A stretch of 64,000 bases of DNA from Blastomussa wellsi. Lineage: Eukaryota > Cnidaria > Anthozoa > Scleractinia > Plerogyridae. Below the pieces are notes generated by a model. It searched no databases, was not told the DNA's origin, and saw nothing but the letters and a program-made list of their open reading frames with translations. Shown piece after piece: positions 22,597 to 35,558 of the stretch. The position numbers and the translations under genes are program-made. The number at the start of each line of letters is the position of its first letter. Positions within the stretch are counted from its first letter, which is position 1. The DNA lies in NCBI GenBank assembly GCA_947652115.1, contig OX393567.1, forward strand, positions 243,501-307,500. The letters run 5' to 3'.

Positions 22597-25500
22597 TTAA
22601 AAGACCTGAACTCTATGGTTATGCCTGTCTGCCACTATAACTCTTCCGTCCTTTGTCAAGGCAATGCCTCCAGGGAACTTAAATTCTCCATCCCCGTCGC
22701 CTTCGCTGCCAAATGTGGCGTAAAATTTCCCGTCGGGCTGAAAGATCTGAATTCTGTGGTTCTGGAAGTCGCCAACGATAATAAAGCCCTCGGGATCCAC
22801 TGCTATTCCCGCGGGACGGTCAAGCTGTCCGTTTTCACTGCCTTTCCCCCCAAAACTTGATTCGAACTTGCCATTACAATCAAACTTCACTATGCGGTTG
22901 TTTTCAGTATCGGTTACTTGACAACCGTTATCTTCTGTGATTGAAACGTGGTTTGGACTGTTGAGTTCACCGTCACCGTTGCCATGGGAACCAAACGTTA
23001 AGATGTGCGTGCCATCCATATTAAAGAGTTGTATTCTATGGTTGTCTTTATCAGCCACAAGTAAGTTACCATCTTTAGTCAGAGCCAAGCCAGCGGGATG
23101 GTTTAGTTTCCCGTCTTCGGATCCTAAAAAAATACATTCCTAATATAGTCATGCATTATACTGTATTATATATATTGGTTAAACTGCACGATCCATGTTT
23201 GTGAAAAGAGGCTATCGGAGGTTAATGTTGGTTTAATTTCGTCTTTCGTGGTTTAGGTGTCTAATACTGACAAGGAAATGTTTTCTCCATTCTATTTCTT
23301 TTTTCATGCCAATGTAACGTTTTTTTTTTCATTATCGTCTTTTTCTTAGATAGGGGAGAAAAGAAACGGTCTGTTGTGATAGCCTGTGCAATTACATGCA
23401 TGGATATAGAAACCACTGGGATTCCTGGGTTGGCGTATTAAGCAAACTATACTATCAAAACTAAACTATACCATCTTCACTAAACTTACCTTTGGCTCCA
23501 AACTTGCCAATAAATTTTCCCTCGGGGCTAAATAGCTGCACACGATGGTTATCCCAGTCTGATACGACAATTATTCCATTGGCATCCACTATAATGCCAC
23601 ACGGGTTCTGAAACTGGCCATCCTTACTGCCACGTGATCCAAAATCTTGCAAATGCTTTCCAAGCGCGTCAAACTTCTGAACTCGACAGTTCACAAAGTC
23701 TGTTACATAAATATTTCCTTCCTTGTCAGTGATTACAGAGCATGGCTGCTTGAATTCTCCGCCTTTTGTACCTTGAGAACCAATCTTCATGAAAGTCGGT
23801 CCAACCTTTGTATAGTCGATTCCCTCGACAACGTTGACACTGAAAGGGCTTCCCACAATCTCCCGTCCTCTGATGGCCACGTGCAGAATGTGCTTGCCAT
23901 GTGTGACTGGAGTGTAGCGCACTCTCATGCTGCCATCACCATTGTTTGTGACTTTGTTTCCAAGAAAGAACCCCTCTGGAGCTTGAACTTTCACTTGGAC
24001 CGGGCATGCATGGTCGCCTTCAACCGATGTATTTCCGAAGCGATCTATCGTTTCGACGAGGAAGGAAGACTCCACTCCGACCTTTCCCGATTTGATTCCG
24101 AGGCCCCGAGCTTTGCATAAGGCGGCAAAGGTGACGCTTGATGCTACTCGGCCCATTGTGGTCGCCACGTTCTCCACAGCTGCCATGTCAAGAATGTAAT
24201 CGATGACATCGTTTTCTTGTGGCTCTTGGTAATCCAACTTTATTGCGTTGAGTTCATCAAGGCGATCCAACATCAGCTGACGAAGGTGGATAATCTCAAC
24301 CTCGTTCCCATGTAGAACAACGTTCTCGACGAAGTCACGTGAGCTTGTGTACTTGAAGAGTTCCGTCTCGAGTTGATTTTGTTGGTTGCGGAGTACAGCC
24401 TCTTTTTCTTGTTCCAATGCGTCAACCTGTTGAAAAAAACAACGTACAGACTTTTATACAGTCGACAAACACTTTTAGAATAATCAAGTCGTGGATGCAT
24501 TAAGTTGGGTAAACACAGGCGTTTGTGATATCAAATAATAGGAAACATCGTTTGCCTTGCCTTTTATGACACACAATATTAATTAAATGATTTACCCTAG
24601 CCAATATTTCCTGTTTGCGTGAGACAATTCGCTTTACACATTCTTCAGCAGTAGCACATATTTCACTTTTGACAGCTTCTGTACGCGCGCGTAACTTGGC
24701 GGCCATGCCCTTGACCTCGTGCACCGCATCCTGGACCGGTGGAATCTTCTCCTCAATGCAGAAGGTCAGGCGTTCATCGATAAGAACCTTCCGTTCTTCA
24801 AGAGCTTCTTTGAGACCTAGTGAGAATTTTCAAATATTGAGTTAGCAAATTTGGAATTCTATAGAAATTATCCACGATAGAGTAGGTTATACCAACCAAT
24901 CACACTACGCTCCAAGCTCGAAGATGGGACGTTTGGGACGCAATATAAATGTAGACTTTGGGTTTCTAGCCCTATAATAGGCCTTTCTCAGCCATTTGTT
25001 ATTCTTTTGTGTTCATGCTAATCTGCCAGCCCAGCCTCATTTCTGAGTTTGAGTTCTTTTGTTCTTTGAATTGTACCCGCCGACGAGGCTGGGCGGGCAG
25101 ATAAGCATGAACACAAAATAATAATAAATGTGTGAGAAAGGTCTATGCTATAAAGCCATAAACTTTACTCTGTTGTGTTGAGGAATGAAAAAATAGATAA
25201 GTGTGTCCTACGGTTAGGGGTTCAAATGTTCAAAGGGGAGGGGGATAACACATAATTACGAATAAATCATTGTTCAGAGCATAAAACAAATCGCGAAAAC
25301 CATTCCTCAGGTTGATTATGGCCTTTTTCAGACAGGTTTTTTTAAATTTCATTATTTTAGCAAAAATGAAAGCAAACTCGTGAACCTATTTGGGTGACGT
25401 TTGAACTGTTTAAAGTGCGCTTTGATCTTACGTGAAGAAGAAACATTGGTGAAGGTCGTCGATTCAGATTCAGTGCCAGAGAATAGAAAACCACTTCAAT

Positions 25501-27429
25501 ACTTCAACGCTATATTTCGACAATTTAGTTGTTCATATATACTGGTTTTAATAACTTGACAATTTCTGAATCAGCTTATCGACAAACTGAAAACGATCTC
25601 TTCATTTATTCAATTTTGCTTTCCTTCAATTTTATTTTAAACAAGGAATGTCTTGAAAATGATCGCCAAGGAAAGGAAAATTTGGAAAATTTAGGCTGTT
25701 ATTTACCTATTTTCTTTGGACCGTTCTATCCGACCACAAGTTCCAATTGCTGGTGTTCTTTTGAACAAAGCGTAGCTCTACTGTCTTACCTGTTGACAGA
25801 TTGTTCACGAGTATTCTAGAATATTTTAACGAACAATACTTTTGAATAACGATAACTTTTAGACCGGACGCTTTGTTTGAAGTTATATTCTTACATTGCG
25901 TACTAAAACCATTAGCGTCATTTTGAAAGGCGCTTATTAAAAATTGAGTTTGGGATAATTTTGCCATGTAAAAATTTCGACTCAATTTTTGGGATAGAAA
26001 AACAATCTGGATCATCTTAAATTATTTTAATTTGAGTAGTACAGGATAGCAGAAATTTCCGTTTTAACTGGCAGTAGAGAATAGAGGCAAGCCAAGATCT
26101 GCGAAATAGTTTATATTTACACTGGAACTTCTAAAGCCGTAACCGAATCTAAGACATTCAGGGGCACCCAACGAATCTGTTCCTCACTTTATCTGTTCTC
26201 CAGCGCAAATGTTGCTGGGTGGTAAAATGTTTCAGTAGATGTTCTCTCATGGTTTTCAGTGTCATTTCCGCACGTTTGTTCTTTGTTCTAATTGCTGGCT
26301 GGTGAAAAAAAAATCATGGATTATGTGCTGGCCGAAAGGAACGGGTAAATGTTTCCCTGCAAAACTCAAGAACACCTGTAAATGTTATAATATGATATAG
26401 TTTCATTCATTTAGGTAAAAAATGCATTCTGTCACAGTTTGTTCGTTGGGTGACCCTGGACATTGTCTTTAACAACATGAAACAGCGAAATGTTTTAAGT
26501 TAACACTGGGCAGTAGAAGGAAATTTTCAGCCGCAATTTTTGCGTTTTCACAGTACGTTATAAATGTTGGTTGAGCTGCAATCAGCCACAAAATGACTTA
26601 CTTCACTACAACTTATAAAGATAAATTATACAACTTCTTGGCCCTCCATAAACGAAACAGGGAAAGTTGTACTTTAACGAGGCGGAAGACTACTTTGCTG
26701 TTTCCCTTCTAACAGATTTTCGACATTGATAACAATTAAACTACAAATTTTGTTAACCTATTTAGGCAAATTGCAAAAATCCAGCAGTAATATCTGGAGA
26801 CAATGATTCAGTGGCAAATGCCAGTTCATGATGTATACAGCCTACACTGAGATTTGCTAACCTGCATACTTGTGCCCTCGGTGATCAAGAATTGTGCATT
26901 CTCGACATATCAGACAGTCGCACGGAACACAATAGAACATGAACATCTCATCAACATGCTGCTCACAGAAGGAAGGACGGTGCAACGTCTGCTTGTCAGC
27001 CTGCAGCGTGTCAAGCGATAGGATGCGGTGGTCCTTGGTGACTCGTATTCGTCGGTGAGCCAAAACGCAGTTCGAGCACAGAAACTCGGCGCACTCCAGA
27101 CATCGGGACGTTGCTGCTGCCGCGTCCTCGCAGTTTGTACAATGAAGAGTATACTCTTTGCTTGACTTTACGGACAAGTGATCCAGTGCGTTTGTCAGAA
27201 GGAAGTTGCTTGGGAGAACATGGGCTCCCTCTTGCGGAATCGGAGTCAGCTTTCGGCAGAGGGGACAAACTATTGAGTTGGTTCCCGCGCCGATCACATC
27301 GTAACTCTCGAGGCACTTGAGGCAAAACGAGTGAAGACATTTCAAGATCTTTGGGTTGTTGAAGATGTTCTTGCAGATTGGGCATTCTAGCGACTGAGGT
27401 GAATATTTCTCATCTTTCACTGTTGCCAT
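22597..27429 (-). CDS. TRIM-NHL protein 2 (RING E3 ligase), 4 exons
   Basis: Minus-strand exons 27429-26862, 24816-24596, 24426-23490 and 23123-22597 join with phases 1,0,1 into 750 aa. The RING (CPICKNIF, CLHSFCLKC, CPLC) starts near residue 15. B-box 1 (CTNCEDAAAATSRCLECAEF) and B-box 2 (CEQHVDEMFMFYCVPC, ending DHRGHKYAG) complete exon 1. A coiled coil spans exon 2 and early exon 3, then comes a filamin domain (HGKHILHVAIRGREIVGSPF) and six NHL repeats ending DNHRVQLF-like, with the last residues HRVQVF at the stop. Paralogue of genes 1 and 3, but with fewer introns. Intron 1 (about 2 kb) holds a foldback element. Divergent from gene 3, with 1.7 kb between starts. Confidence 0.93.
24977..25146. 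mobile_element. Foldback MITE in TRIM-NHL gene 2 intron 1
   Basis: Arms 24977-25038 (ATAGGCCTTTCTCAGCCATT, through GCCCAGCCTC) and 25085-25146 (GAGGCTGGGC through GAGAAAGGTCTAT) are inverted copies with several mismatches around a loop of about 46 bases. Non-coding. Flanking CTATA is present on both sides but offset, so the target duplication is unproven. Confidence 0.75.
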
Positions 27430-29147
27430 TGTTTGTTGGAGTGAGTTGGGAGACGCAAGCTTTGCTCCAGGACTGAATGGAATAATTTTTTAATCAGACT
27501 CTTTCCGCTTCACGCTCAGCGCGCTTGACTTCTTGCGCCGTGAGGTAATCTCATGAATCATTGATTTGCGCATTTAACAACAAATTTGTTAATTGGATTA
27601 TCTTTGAGAAGACTTTACTCGAAGGTGCAAAAAATGGAAATTGCGTGATTTACAGCTTAGCAAGAAATTGTGATTGAAGTAGATGGAGTAGGCGAAGGAG
27701 TAGATTTTTAATTTCTTCAATTTAATTTCGCTGACTCAGTAGTTCACCCGATGCTGACCTAATCCTTTTTATATCATTTTCAGTTGGAAGTGCTTTTTAC
27801 ACTTTTCACCATGTTAGGCAATCTTGACTGCTCAGAAGGTCAATTCCTCTGTATAGACATCTTCCAGAGATGGTTAGTTTTTCTAAAGCAATGGAGCGTG
27901 CTCATATCAACTTAGGGAGGGGGTTTGCCGGTACCGGCTTTTGTTTTGTTTAAACTTCAAACAAGGAAATAAGGTGAAAATCCATCTTCGCGCGCAAGTT
28001 AAGGCCAGGGAGCGCGTGTTGAATTCTCTCGGACATAAATTATTATAGCTGCAACTGATAAGCAAGGTGATAATATTTTAGTTAAAACTCACGTTCCCCG
28101 GTGGTTGTCCACATTAAAATTAGCAGTTTCAGGAGGCCGAGAGCAAACTGCTATCCCTTGGTTTATGTCAGATGAGTTGCCAGGCAACATATCTTGTAAG
28201 TGAGGACTATTAGTATACTCACTAGCTAATGATCCTTGAATTGCCAGTTGCTCCTTGTTGTTCTCAATCGGCCTAAGGTTTTTATGACACTATGATAAAG
28301 TTATCATATTAAAGAATTTTGAGTTTTGACGAAACAGGCATCTTCAGCACTGCATTTGCTCATGGGATACTCGCGTTTTTTGTACAGTATATCGCTGGTA
28401 AGCTGTTATTGGTCGAAATTTGACGGTATGGACCAGTGTAGTAGTGGCCTTCTGTCACTTTTGGCGGGAAAGCAATCCTCGCTGCTGTGAAACGTTGCTA
28501 GGTTACTCGCGCGCTGAGTGGTCACAGATGTGTTTGTTATATATCAAGCTGTTAGTGGTCAGACTGTGTATAAGGCACCTGTGGAGGTGTATCGTTTATG
28601 GCTCAATGAGCATGGCACTCAGAAGATAATCAAACATTTATTGCTCTGCCTAGGAATTAGTCAAAAGTTAAATGATAAAAAAGCTTTGTTCACTGTCACA
28701 AGATCAAATGACACTTCAGTTAAAGGCTACTTAAAGTATTAGTCCCGCCTCTTCAAGGCCTCTTTCGTAATTCCATTTTAAGTTTTAGTAGCATCATTGA
28801 GACACGTCAGCTGGGGGCTAGTATATCTTTAATCTCGAGGGGAGTTTGAACGCAGATTGAAGATCAACTGATAATTTTCCTTCTAGATAAGAACTGAAAG
28901 GCACTGTTAAGTTTTAACACAAAAGTACTGCATTTTAACGTATAAAAACAAAAACAAATCCATTCCTTGGAAGCCATTACATCACATACCTCCACGCAGC
29001 CAATCAGAACGCTCGACAGCGCACGAAATCAACCTGCTAAGTCCTTTGACGACTCTACTGGCTTCTTGACAAACGGAAAATTGGAAGGCTTTCCAGTTTG
29101 AGGCTTTTTACTGCATTTTGATGTAATAATTGAAGAAAATTCCCACT
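27430..29147. other. Divergent intergenic region between TRIM-NHL genes 2 and 3
   Basis: Holds the 5' flanks of two head-to-head paralogues. Only short open frames (longest about 74 codons, 28518-28742) with no domain. I see no definite core promoter motif. Confidence 0.5.
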
Positions 29148-32100
29148 ATGGGATCTGTGCCGGTGAACAAAATCACCGATCACTACGAATTAACGTGTGG
29201 AATCTGCAGTGAGACATACAAGAACCCCAAGGTTTTGCCTTGCCTTCATTGCTTTTGTCAAAACTGCCTGGACTCCAACATACGGTAAGACCTGAAAGGA
29301 TATTATTCAAAACCATTTTTTCTACTTCTTTGTCTTTTTCAAGAATAATACTAAGATAGGCTGAAACCAATTCTAGTCTTTTCATTGTTTTATCAAGTTT
29401 GTTCATGCCATCGCTTTGCAATTTAAAGTTGACTGTCAATTTAAACAGCTAAAAGTTTTCCTATAAAATCAGTGATGTAATGCTTTGACCGATCGTCGTA
29501 TCTTTTAATTATAAAAGAAAACTAATAAGGAAGGGTAGTATTTTAAACTTATTTAAAATTTTGGGTAAAAGATCAAACATTGCTTTGAATATTTAAAGAT
29601 CAAAAGATTTTTGTGATCGAACGGGTACCAGGCAGTTCAAGTTTTATGCACAACAGAGAAACAATCTGAAGAATCGCATAGTGGAATTCAATTGCAAAAC
29701 CTCATTTTTTTCCTCAGTACGGTTAAAATTTAATCCTGTCCTTAATAAAACTTTTCAAGCGAGTTAATATGGTCTCTCTGGATGAAGCGCCAGGTGCGAA
29801 AAGATTACAGACTTGTCCCGCCCATTTTACTCTCATACGAGTAAACATTATCTTCAGTAATGCTTGTCAAATGAAAAGATCTTCTGCTCACCAGGTGCAG
29901 CTCGGATCGTAATTGGTTTAGTGCATACATCTGGGATCGTAATTGGTCTACGTATATACATTAGCCAGTGAAGGCAAAACTGCGTACTGCGTTTTACGAT
30001 GAATTACGCGTCCAATTTGCAAACCACATACAAAAAGCCCATTGAAAATGGGAATAATTTGGTTAAACGTAGCTTAAAATTATACAATAGAAACTTTTAA
30101 GAAAGATGAGGCTTGATTAAGGATATTTATTACAATATAAGCCAAAGATCCAGAATGTTAATTCGTGATGGGAAAAGGCAAAGCGTATGCATGACGTGAT
30201 GCTAAACACGTTCCACGCCAGTGGTCTCTGTTATGAAGCAGTGACTTCTGTCTGCTGAACACACTCGTCCGTTTATGTTTATCTAATTTAAATCGTTTGC
30301 TTGTGTTTTAAAAAGTAAAAATAAGTAACAATTTTCCGTGATTGGTAGCTGCAGCTATCCTTCACACACAACTTCAAAGGGTCGCAGCTATAAAAGCCCA
30401 TCAGGTGAAAGTGAATGAGAAGAAAGAGAGGCGCACTGAGGTCGTTGGCCGGGATAAGTCCATTCCACAAAAGTTGCTTTGGGAGCTGTTTTCATCGGCC
30501 AATATATGTCATTTCAAGCGAGATTTTTTTCTTTGCAAACATCATGTTCATATAAGCCCGGTTGATCGGTCTGGCCCGGTTACCGAGATCTCACCTCACT
30601 CCTATTTCCTTTGTAAAAGTTTCGATGTGTTCATATGAGAGGTCTGGTCAGCCTTCTTACCAAGATCTCGGTTTCAACAACCGAGATCTCGGCATAATTT
30701 TGCCTTGTTTGTATTACCTCTTCAGAAGTTCAAGAATTAGCTTTATTTTGAAGTCACAAGAGTCGACAAAGCTACTATAGTCGCGAAAAAAAACTTTTAT
30801 GTCGCGCCAGTTTGGTTTTGCTTCAGTTAAAGTTATTTCCCAGCCGACAAAATTCGTCCCGCCAACAGAGCCAGCTCAGCTACCGGTGGGAGCCTGGACT
30901 TAGAATGTCTCTCTGTCCCCTCATTTTCTCGTGAGTCCACAGAAAGCCTAAAATTAACCCTTTGAGTTGCGCATCTCAACAAAAACAACTATTTTCACTT
31001 TTAGACCTCAAGACCGAACTCTAGTTTGCTCAAGATGTCAACTGGTTGTGCCAGTTCCCGCCAAAGGTATCGAGGCGTTCCCGCTCAACTTCTTCATCAA
31101 CAACATGTTGACAGTTTTAGCAGTCCAGAACCCAACAAAATGCACCAACTGTGAGGATTGTTCCCAGGCCACCGCGCGCTGTTTGGACTGTGTGGAGAAC
31201 CTCTGTACAAACTGTGTGTTTGCCCATAAGAGAATTCGCCAGACCAAAGATCACAGGATTCTGTCGTTTGAAGAAATTCAAGCCAATGAAGTCAAAGACA
31301 TCATTCGTTGCCCTTCATTTTGCTCTGTGCATCCACGAGAGGTATTTTTCAACGTCGATTATGTGTGAAAAGATCAGTACACAACTCCACACAATTTGCC
31401 TGTTTCGCATTGAAAATAACAGTTACAGGTCTCAAATTTGATTAATATCTCCATTTAGGTTCTCAAGTACTTCTGTGAAACGTGCGATGAAGCAATTTGC
31501 CGCGACTGCGCCATCTACGAGCACAGGGAACACATCTATGTGGATCTAAAAGAAGCCGTGAAGAAATATCGCTCATCCATTGCGGCCCTGCAAGACAGGA
31601 CCAAGCGTAAGATTCCAGTGCTGCGAGCAGCAGTTGAGGAGGTGCATGACGTCACCAGAGATTTAAGGGAGAGAGTGGAAGTCATTCGTGACACCATTCA
31701 TGACACCATCCAGAATCACATCCGGGAGCTAGAGGAACAGGAACGAGAGCTTATTGACCAGCTAGAAAGCATATCTAACTCCAAAGAAAAGGTGAGATAC
31801 CGCTTATTGACTGCATAGTGCACACTATGCAGACTTTCCTCCTGTCATCAAACACAGGGGACAGGCGTAGAAAAGAGCAATCATTACGTTAGTAAGTTTA
31901 CATCTCCTTGCAGGTTTTAACCACTCAGCAGAAGATACTGGAACTCGATTTGTCTAACCTGCTTAGTAGCTGCGAGTTCACGGAGAATGTGCTCAGGTAC
32001 GGAAACGAGGCTGAGATTATGCTGGTGAAGCCGCAGATGGTCAGCAGACTTCAGAATCTGAATGATCACGAGTCGCAGTGCGAACCCGAGGACAATGAGG

Positions 32101-34698
32101 TAAAACGAATGGTCATTCTTCAAATCTTCACCTTATGTTTCCCTTTTCTCGATGACAATCGACCAATAATAAATTTGAGCATAATCTTTTATCACACCAG
32201 CAAGTCTTCTAGTTAGAAGCATTAATCACCGATCGTGCTTACAGTCTTAAATTAGATAATCAAGGCGCCAGAATCTGAGTCTTTCGATTACAGCGCTTGT
32301 AGCAAAGACGGAACTCTATTCTTTAATTGAATCGCCAAATAAATTGTCTTATTATTTCAAATGTATCGCAGAAAATTGCGCGAACATCTCTCTGCTCAGC
32401 GATTACTACTTTGTCCTATTTTTTTTTTCAGAATCTCCTTTACTCGTCTTTGACATTTAGCTTATCTGTTAACTCTGTCCTTGTCAGTATATTAAGCTCA
32501 GTTACGATTAAAAAATTGACGTTAAGCACCTTCGGTCTCCTGTAGGTTGTTGAGTTTTCTTCCAATGATGAGCAGCTTTCCAAAGTTATTGCCAAACTTG
32601 GTCAGGTGACCACTAGTCATGTGTTTCCCATGCTGACATGCGCAGAGGGACCTGGACTGAGTAGAGCGAAGGTTGGACACAAGTCAACTTTCACAATTAT
32701 TACAAAAGACAGAAATGGAGAGCCATGTACCTCTGGTACGTACGAGATTAAAGTGAAAATGCACGACATACCGTGAACTTCCATCTTACTGGACTAAAGC
32801 AATGCGCATTCCCTCTTGTTAAAATGGCTGGAACACTCACAATACACATTATACGTTCCTTTACTCTCTGTAGGAGGAGACTTGGTGTCAGTCAAACTTC
32901 ACTGTCCAAACGGCTTGCCAATTACAGCTGATGTGAAAGACAATGATGACGGCACTTACACGGCTTTATTTACCCCAGTCTCCAAGGGAGACCACCAAAT
33001 CACGGTCCACGTGCGTGGTAAACCTATTCAAGGAAGTTCCTTTGACTTACAGGTTTGACCAAGTTTCCACAGCAGCTTCATTGATTTGGGAGGCGCAGTG
33101 GCCTAATGGTTAGTGCGCTGGACTCTGGATCGGACGGTCCGGGTTCGAGTCCTGGCCGGGCCACTGCGTTGTGTTCTTGGGCAAGACACTTTACTCTCAC
33201 AGTGCCTCTCTTCACCCAGGTGTATAAATGGGTACCGGCGAATTTACTGCTGGGGGGTAACCCTGCGATGGACTAGCATCCCATCCAGGGGGGAGTAGAA
33301 ATACTCTCTGTCGCTTCATGCTACAGAAACCGGGATAAGCTCCGGCCTGATGGGTCACTAGGCCCGACTGCAGACTTACCTACCTTCATTGATTTCCTTC
33401 AGGATTGAAATTTTATTCATGATAATATAATGTTCGTCTGTTCTCGCAGGTGACGGCGGGTATAGACTGTGCCAATATTGGTCCAATGGTGTTGAAGTTC
33501 ACGCCAAACAGTAAAGATTTCAACGACGAGTACTACGAGCCTTGGGGAGTAGCCACTGATCCGGATGGACTGTTTGTGGTCTCAGATCATCACAATCATC
33601 GTGTCCAGGTTGGTTGGTCAAAGAACCAAAACAAATGTAGTAACAGTGAGAGATTTGATGATGCTCCTAACAGGAGGGTTGGAAATTACGGTAGTAGCAT
33701 TAAATGATTGGTGTTAATTCAGATTGATATATAACTATTTTGCTTGTGACTAACATTAAAGATTTTTCGTCAGGTATTTGACGCAAATGGCCGTCTTTTG
33801 TATCACTTTGGCACCCGGGGAAAAGCCGATGGGGAGATTTGGTACCCAGCTGGTGTGTGCTTGGATAAAACTCGCCATATTTATGTAGCGGATCACGGCA
33901 ATCATAGAATTCAAGTAAGATAAACCTTTTGTTGAACAAGTTATGAGAATATAACATTAGTTGCACCGACCCGTAAAGACACAAAGAATGCAGTGCTGTA
34001 GCCATCCTCCTATCCTTACCAGGAGCTTATCTCATCGCTTTGATTCCTGTAACGTAAATTGCGTTAAAAACGTCCCCTTTAGAGTTTTCTTACAGCTTTC
34101 TCGCGATTTTTCTCTGTAGGTTTTCACATACGAGGGACAGTTCCTACGAAAATTTGGTTCTAAAGGCAACGGTCTTGGACAGCTAAAAGGTCCATGTGGC
34201 CTTGCTGTGGACTCGGAAGGTCGTGTCATCGTCGCCGAGCGCGATAACCACCGAATACATATCTTCGACTCTGAAGGTCAGGCGATCATGCACATTGGCG
34301 TATACGGAGACGGGGTGGGAAAATTCAACTGCCCACGACATATTGCCATTGACCAGGACGATAACATTTTAGTCTCGGATTCAGGGAATTGCCGGCTGCA
34401 AAAGTTTGAAAGGAAAGGGGAGTTTATGGTAAAGATTGGAGAAAAAGGCAGCAACGACGGCCAGTTCAGCTGCCCTGCTGGGATTGCTATTGATTCCGAG
34501 GGCCATATCGCGGTTGCAGACTTGAAGAACCTCAGCGTGCAGATATTTGATTCAGATGGTGTTTTTATAAAGAAACTCGGTGGCGCGGAAACAAAGAATG
34601 ATACGAGTATCTTTAGCAAACCCACTGGGGTTGCTGTTTCAGGAAACGGAAATGTTGTTGTAGCGGACAGAGGAAATCATTGTGTGCAAATGTATTAA
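29148..34698 (+). CDS. TRIM-NHL protein 3 (RING E3 ligase), 9 exons
   Basis: Exons 29148-29284, 31005-31341, 31459-31791, 31914-32099, 32546-32735, 32874-33052, 33450-33608, 33774-33914 and 34120-34698 join with phases 2,0,0,0,1,0,0,0 into 746 aa. The RING is split by intron 1: TCGICSETY and CLHCFCQNC lie in exon 1, CSRC in exon 2. B-boxes (CTNCEDCSQATARCLDC; KYFCETCDEAICRDC), a coiled coil rich in Glu/Arg, a filamin domain (DNDDGTYTALFTPVSKGDHQ) and six NHL repeats follow. Two introns cut NHL repeats at the same place (RVQ/VF and RIQ/VF, phase 0). The start ATG gives MGSVPVNKITDHYELTCGIC. Intron 6 carries a SINE. The domain set argues for a ubiquitin ligase; targets unknown. Confidence 0.93.
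33088..33383 (+). mobile_element. tRNA-derived SINE with 12-bp target duplication
   Basis: A complete short retroposon in intron 6 of TRIM-NHL gene 3, flanked by the exact repeat CTTCATTGATTT (33076-33087 and 33384-33395). The 5' part has pol III promoter boxes: A-box TGGCCTAATGGTTAGTGCG and B-box GGTTCGAGTCC. The central part (TGGGCAAGACACTTTA, then CCCAGGTGTATAAATGGGTA) recalls the conserved core of the MetaSINE superfamily; this is from memory and untested. Confidence 0.9.
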
Positions 34699-35558
34699 TA
34701 GGATAGATACATATAAACAAACCTTACAATAGATAGACCTTAATTGGCTGGTACTTAAGTTAAGTTGCGAGCATTGTTACTGAGACCCTTTAACGTAACA
34801 ATGAGAAGACCACACCTTGAAGAACTATAACAGCCTCTGTAGGGTTATTGAGACAAATCAGCACAACGGATTAGTAAAACAGTAAATTAATTGAAACTTT
34901 GTGTGATTATATAGAGCTAGGGTTAATCTCCTAGAATATAGATTGGCAATCAATGGTTCTTCCTTTTCACGGCAATGCCCCTGGAATTTGCCCCTGGATG
35001 ATGATGTGATGTGTTTCGTTCAGTAGACTGATATAGTATCTTCGTTGTCTAGAAGTAAATGAGACCTTTCCTTTTGGAAACAATTTACGTCGTCAAAGAA
35101 TAATCTAAAAATAATTTTTGACAAAATGCTAGTCATTGTGGGTTCCGACTTTCGACTTTGCACGTCCTTTCCTTTCCAAGACAGAAAAAGAGGAAAGTTC
35201 ATTTTTGGGAGTGAGATGATGTTAAAGAAGGTCTAGCTAAGAAAACAAATTTTCTCACACGCAATAAAACTGAGTAACAAAATAGATAAAATAGCAGTAG
35301 GGAAAAGCAAAGTAATATTTAAAGTATTTAACTTACTTTTATTTTAAATCTTAGCCGTTTTCGTTCGAAAGTTTTTAGTTGAGCCTAATATTTGTTTCTT
35401 TATTTCAAGTTGTGTATGTAATCTCAAAAGCATATTCTGACCGACTTAATATAAAAAAATATTACTTGAAAATTCGTCGATAAAATGTAAATAAACCTTT
35501 GTTGAGTACAAATCATAAATATAAAGACAAAGTTAAAAGTTGTGGAGTTGCGAGGAAG
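34699..35558. other. 3' flank of TRIM-NHL gene 3
   Basis: AT-rich non-coding sequence. Two AATAAA motifs occur, at 35263-35268 and just before 35500. Confidence 0.5.
35263..35268 (+). terminator. Candidate poly(A) signal of TRIM-NHL gene 3
   Basis: AATAAA in CGCAATAAAACTGAG, about 565 bases downstream of the stop codon. This is the first canonical hexamer I found on the sense strand; use is inferred. Confidence 0.4.
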
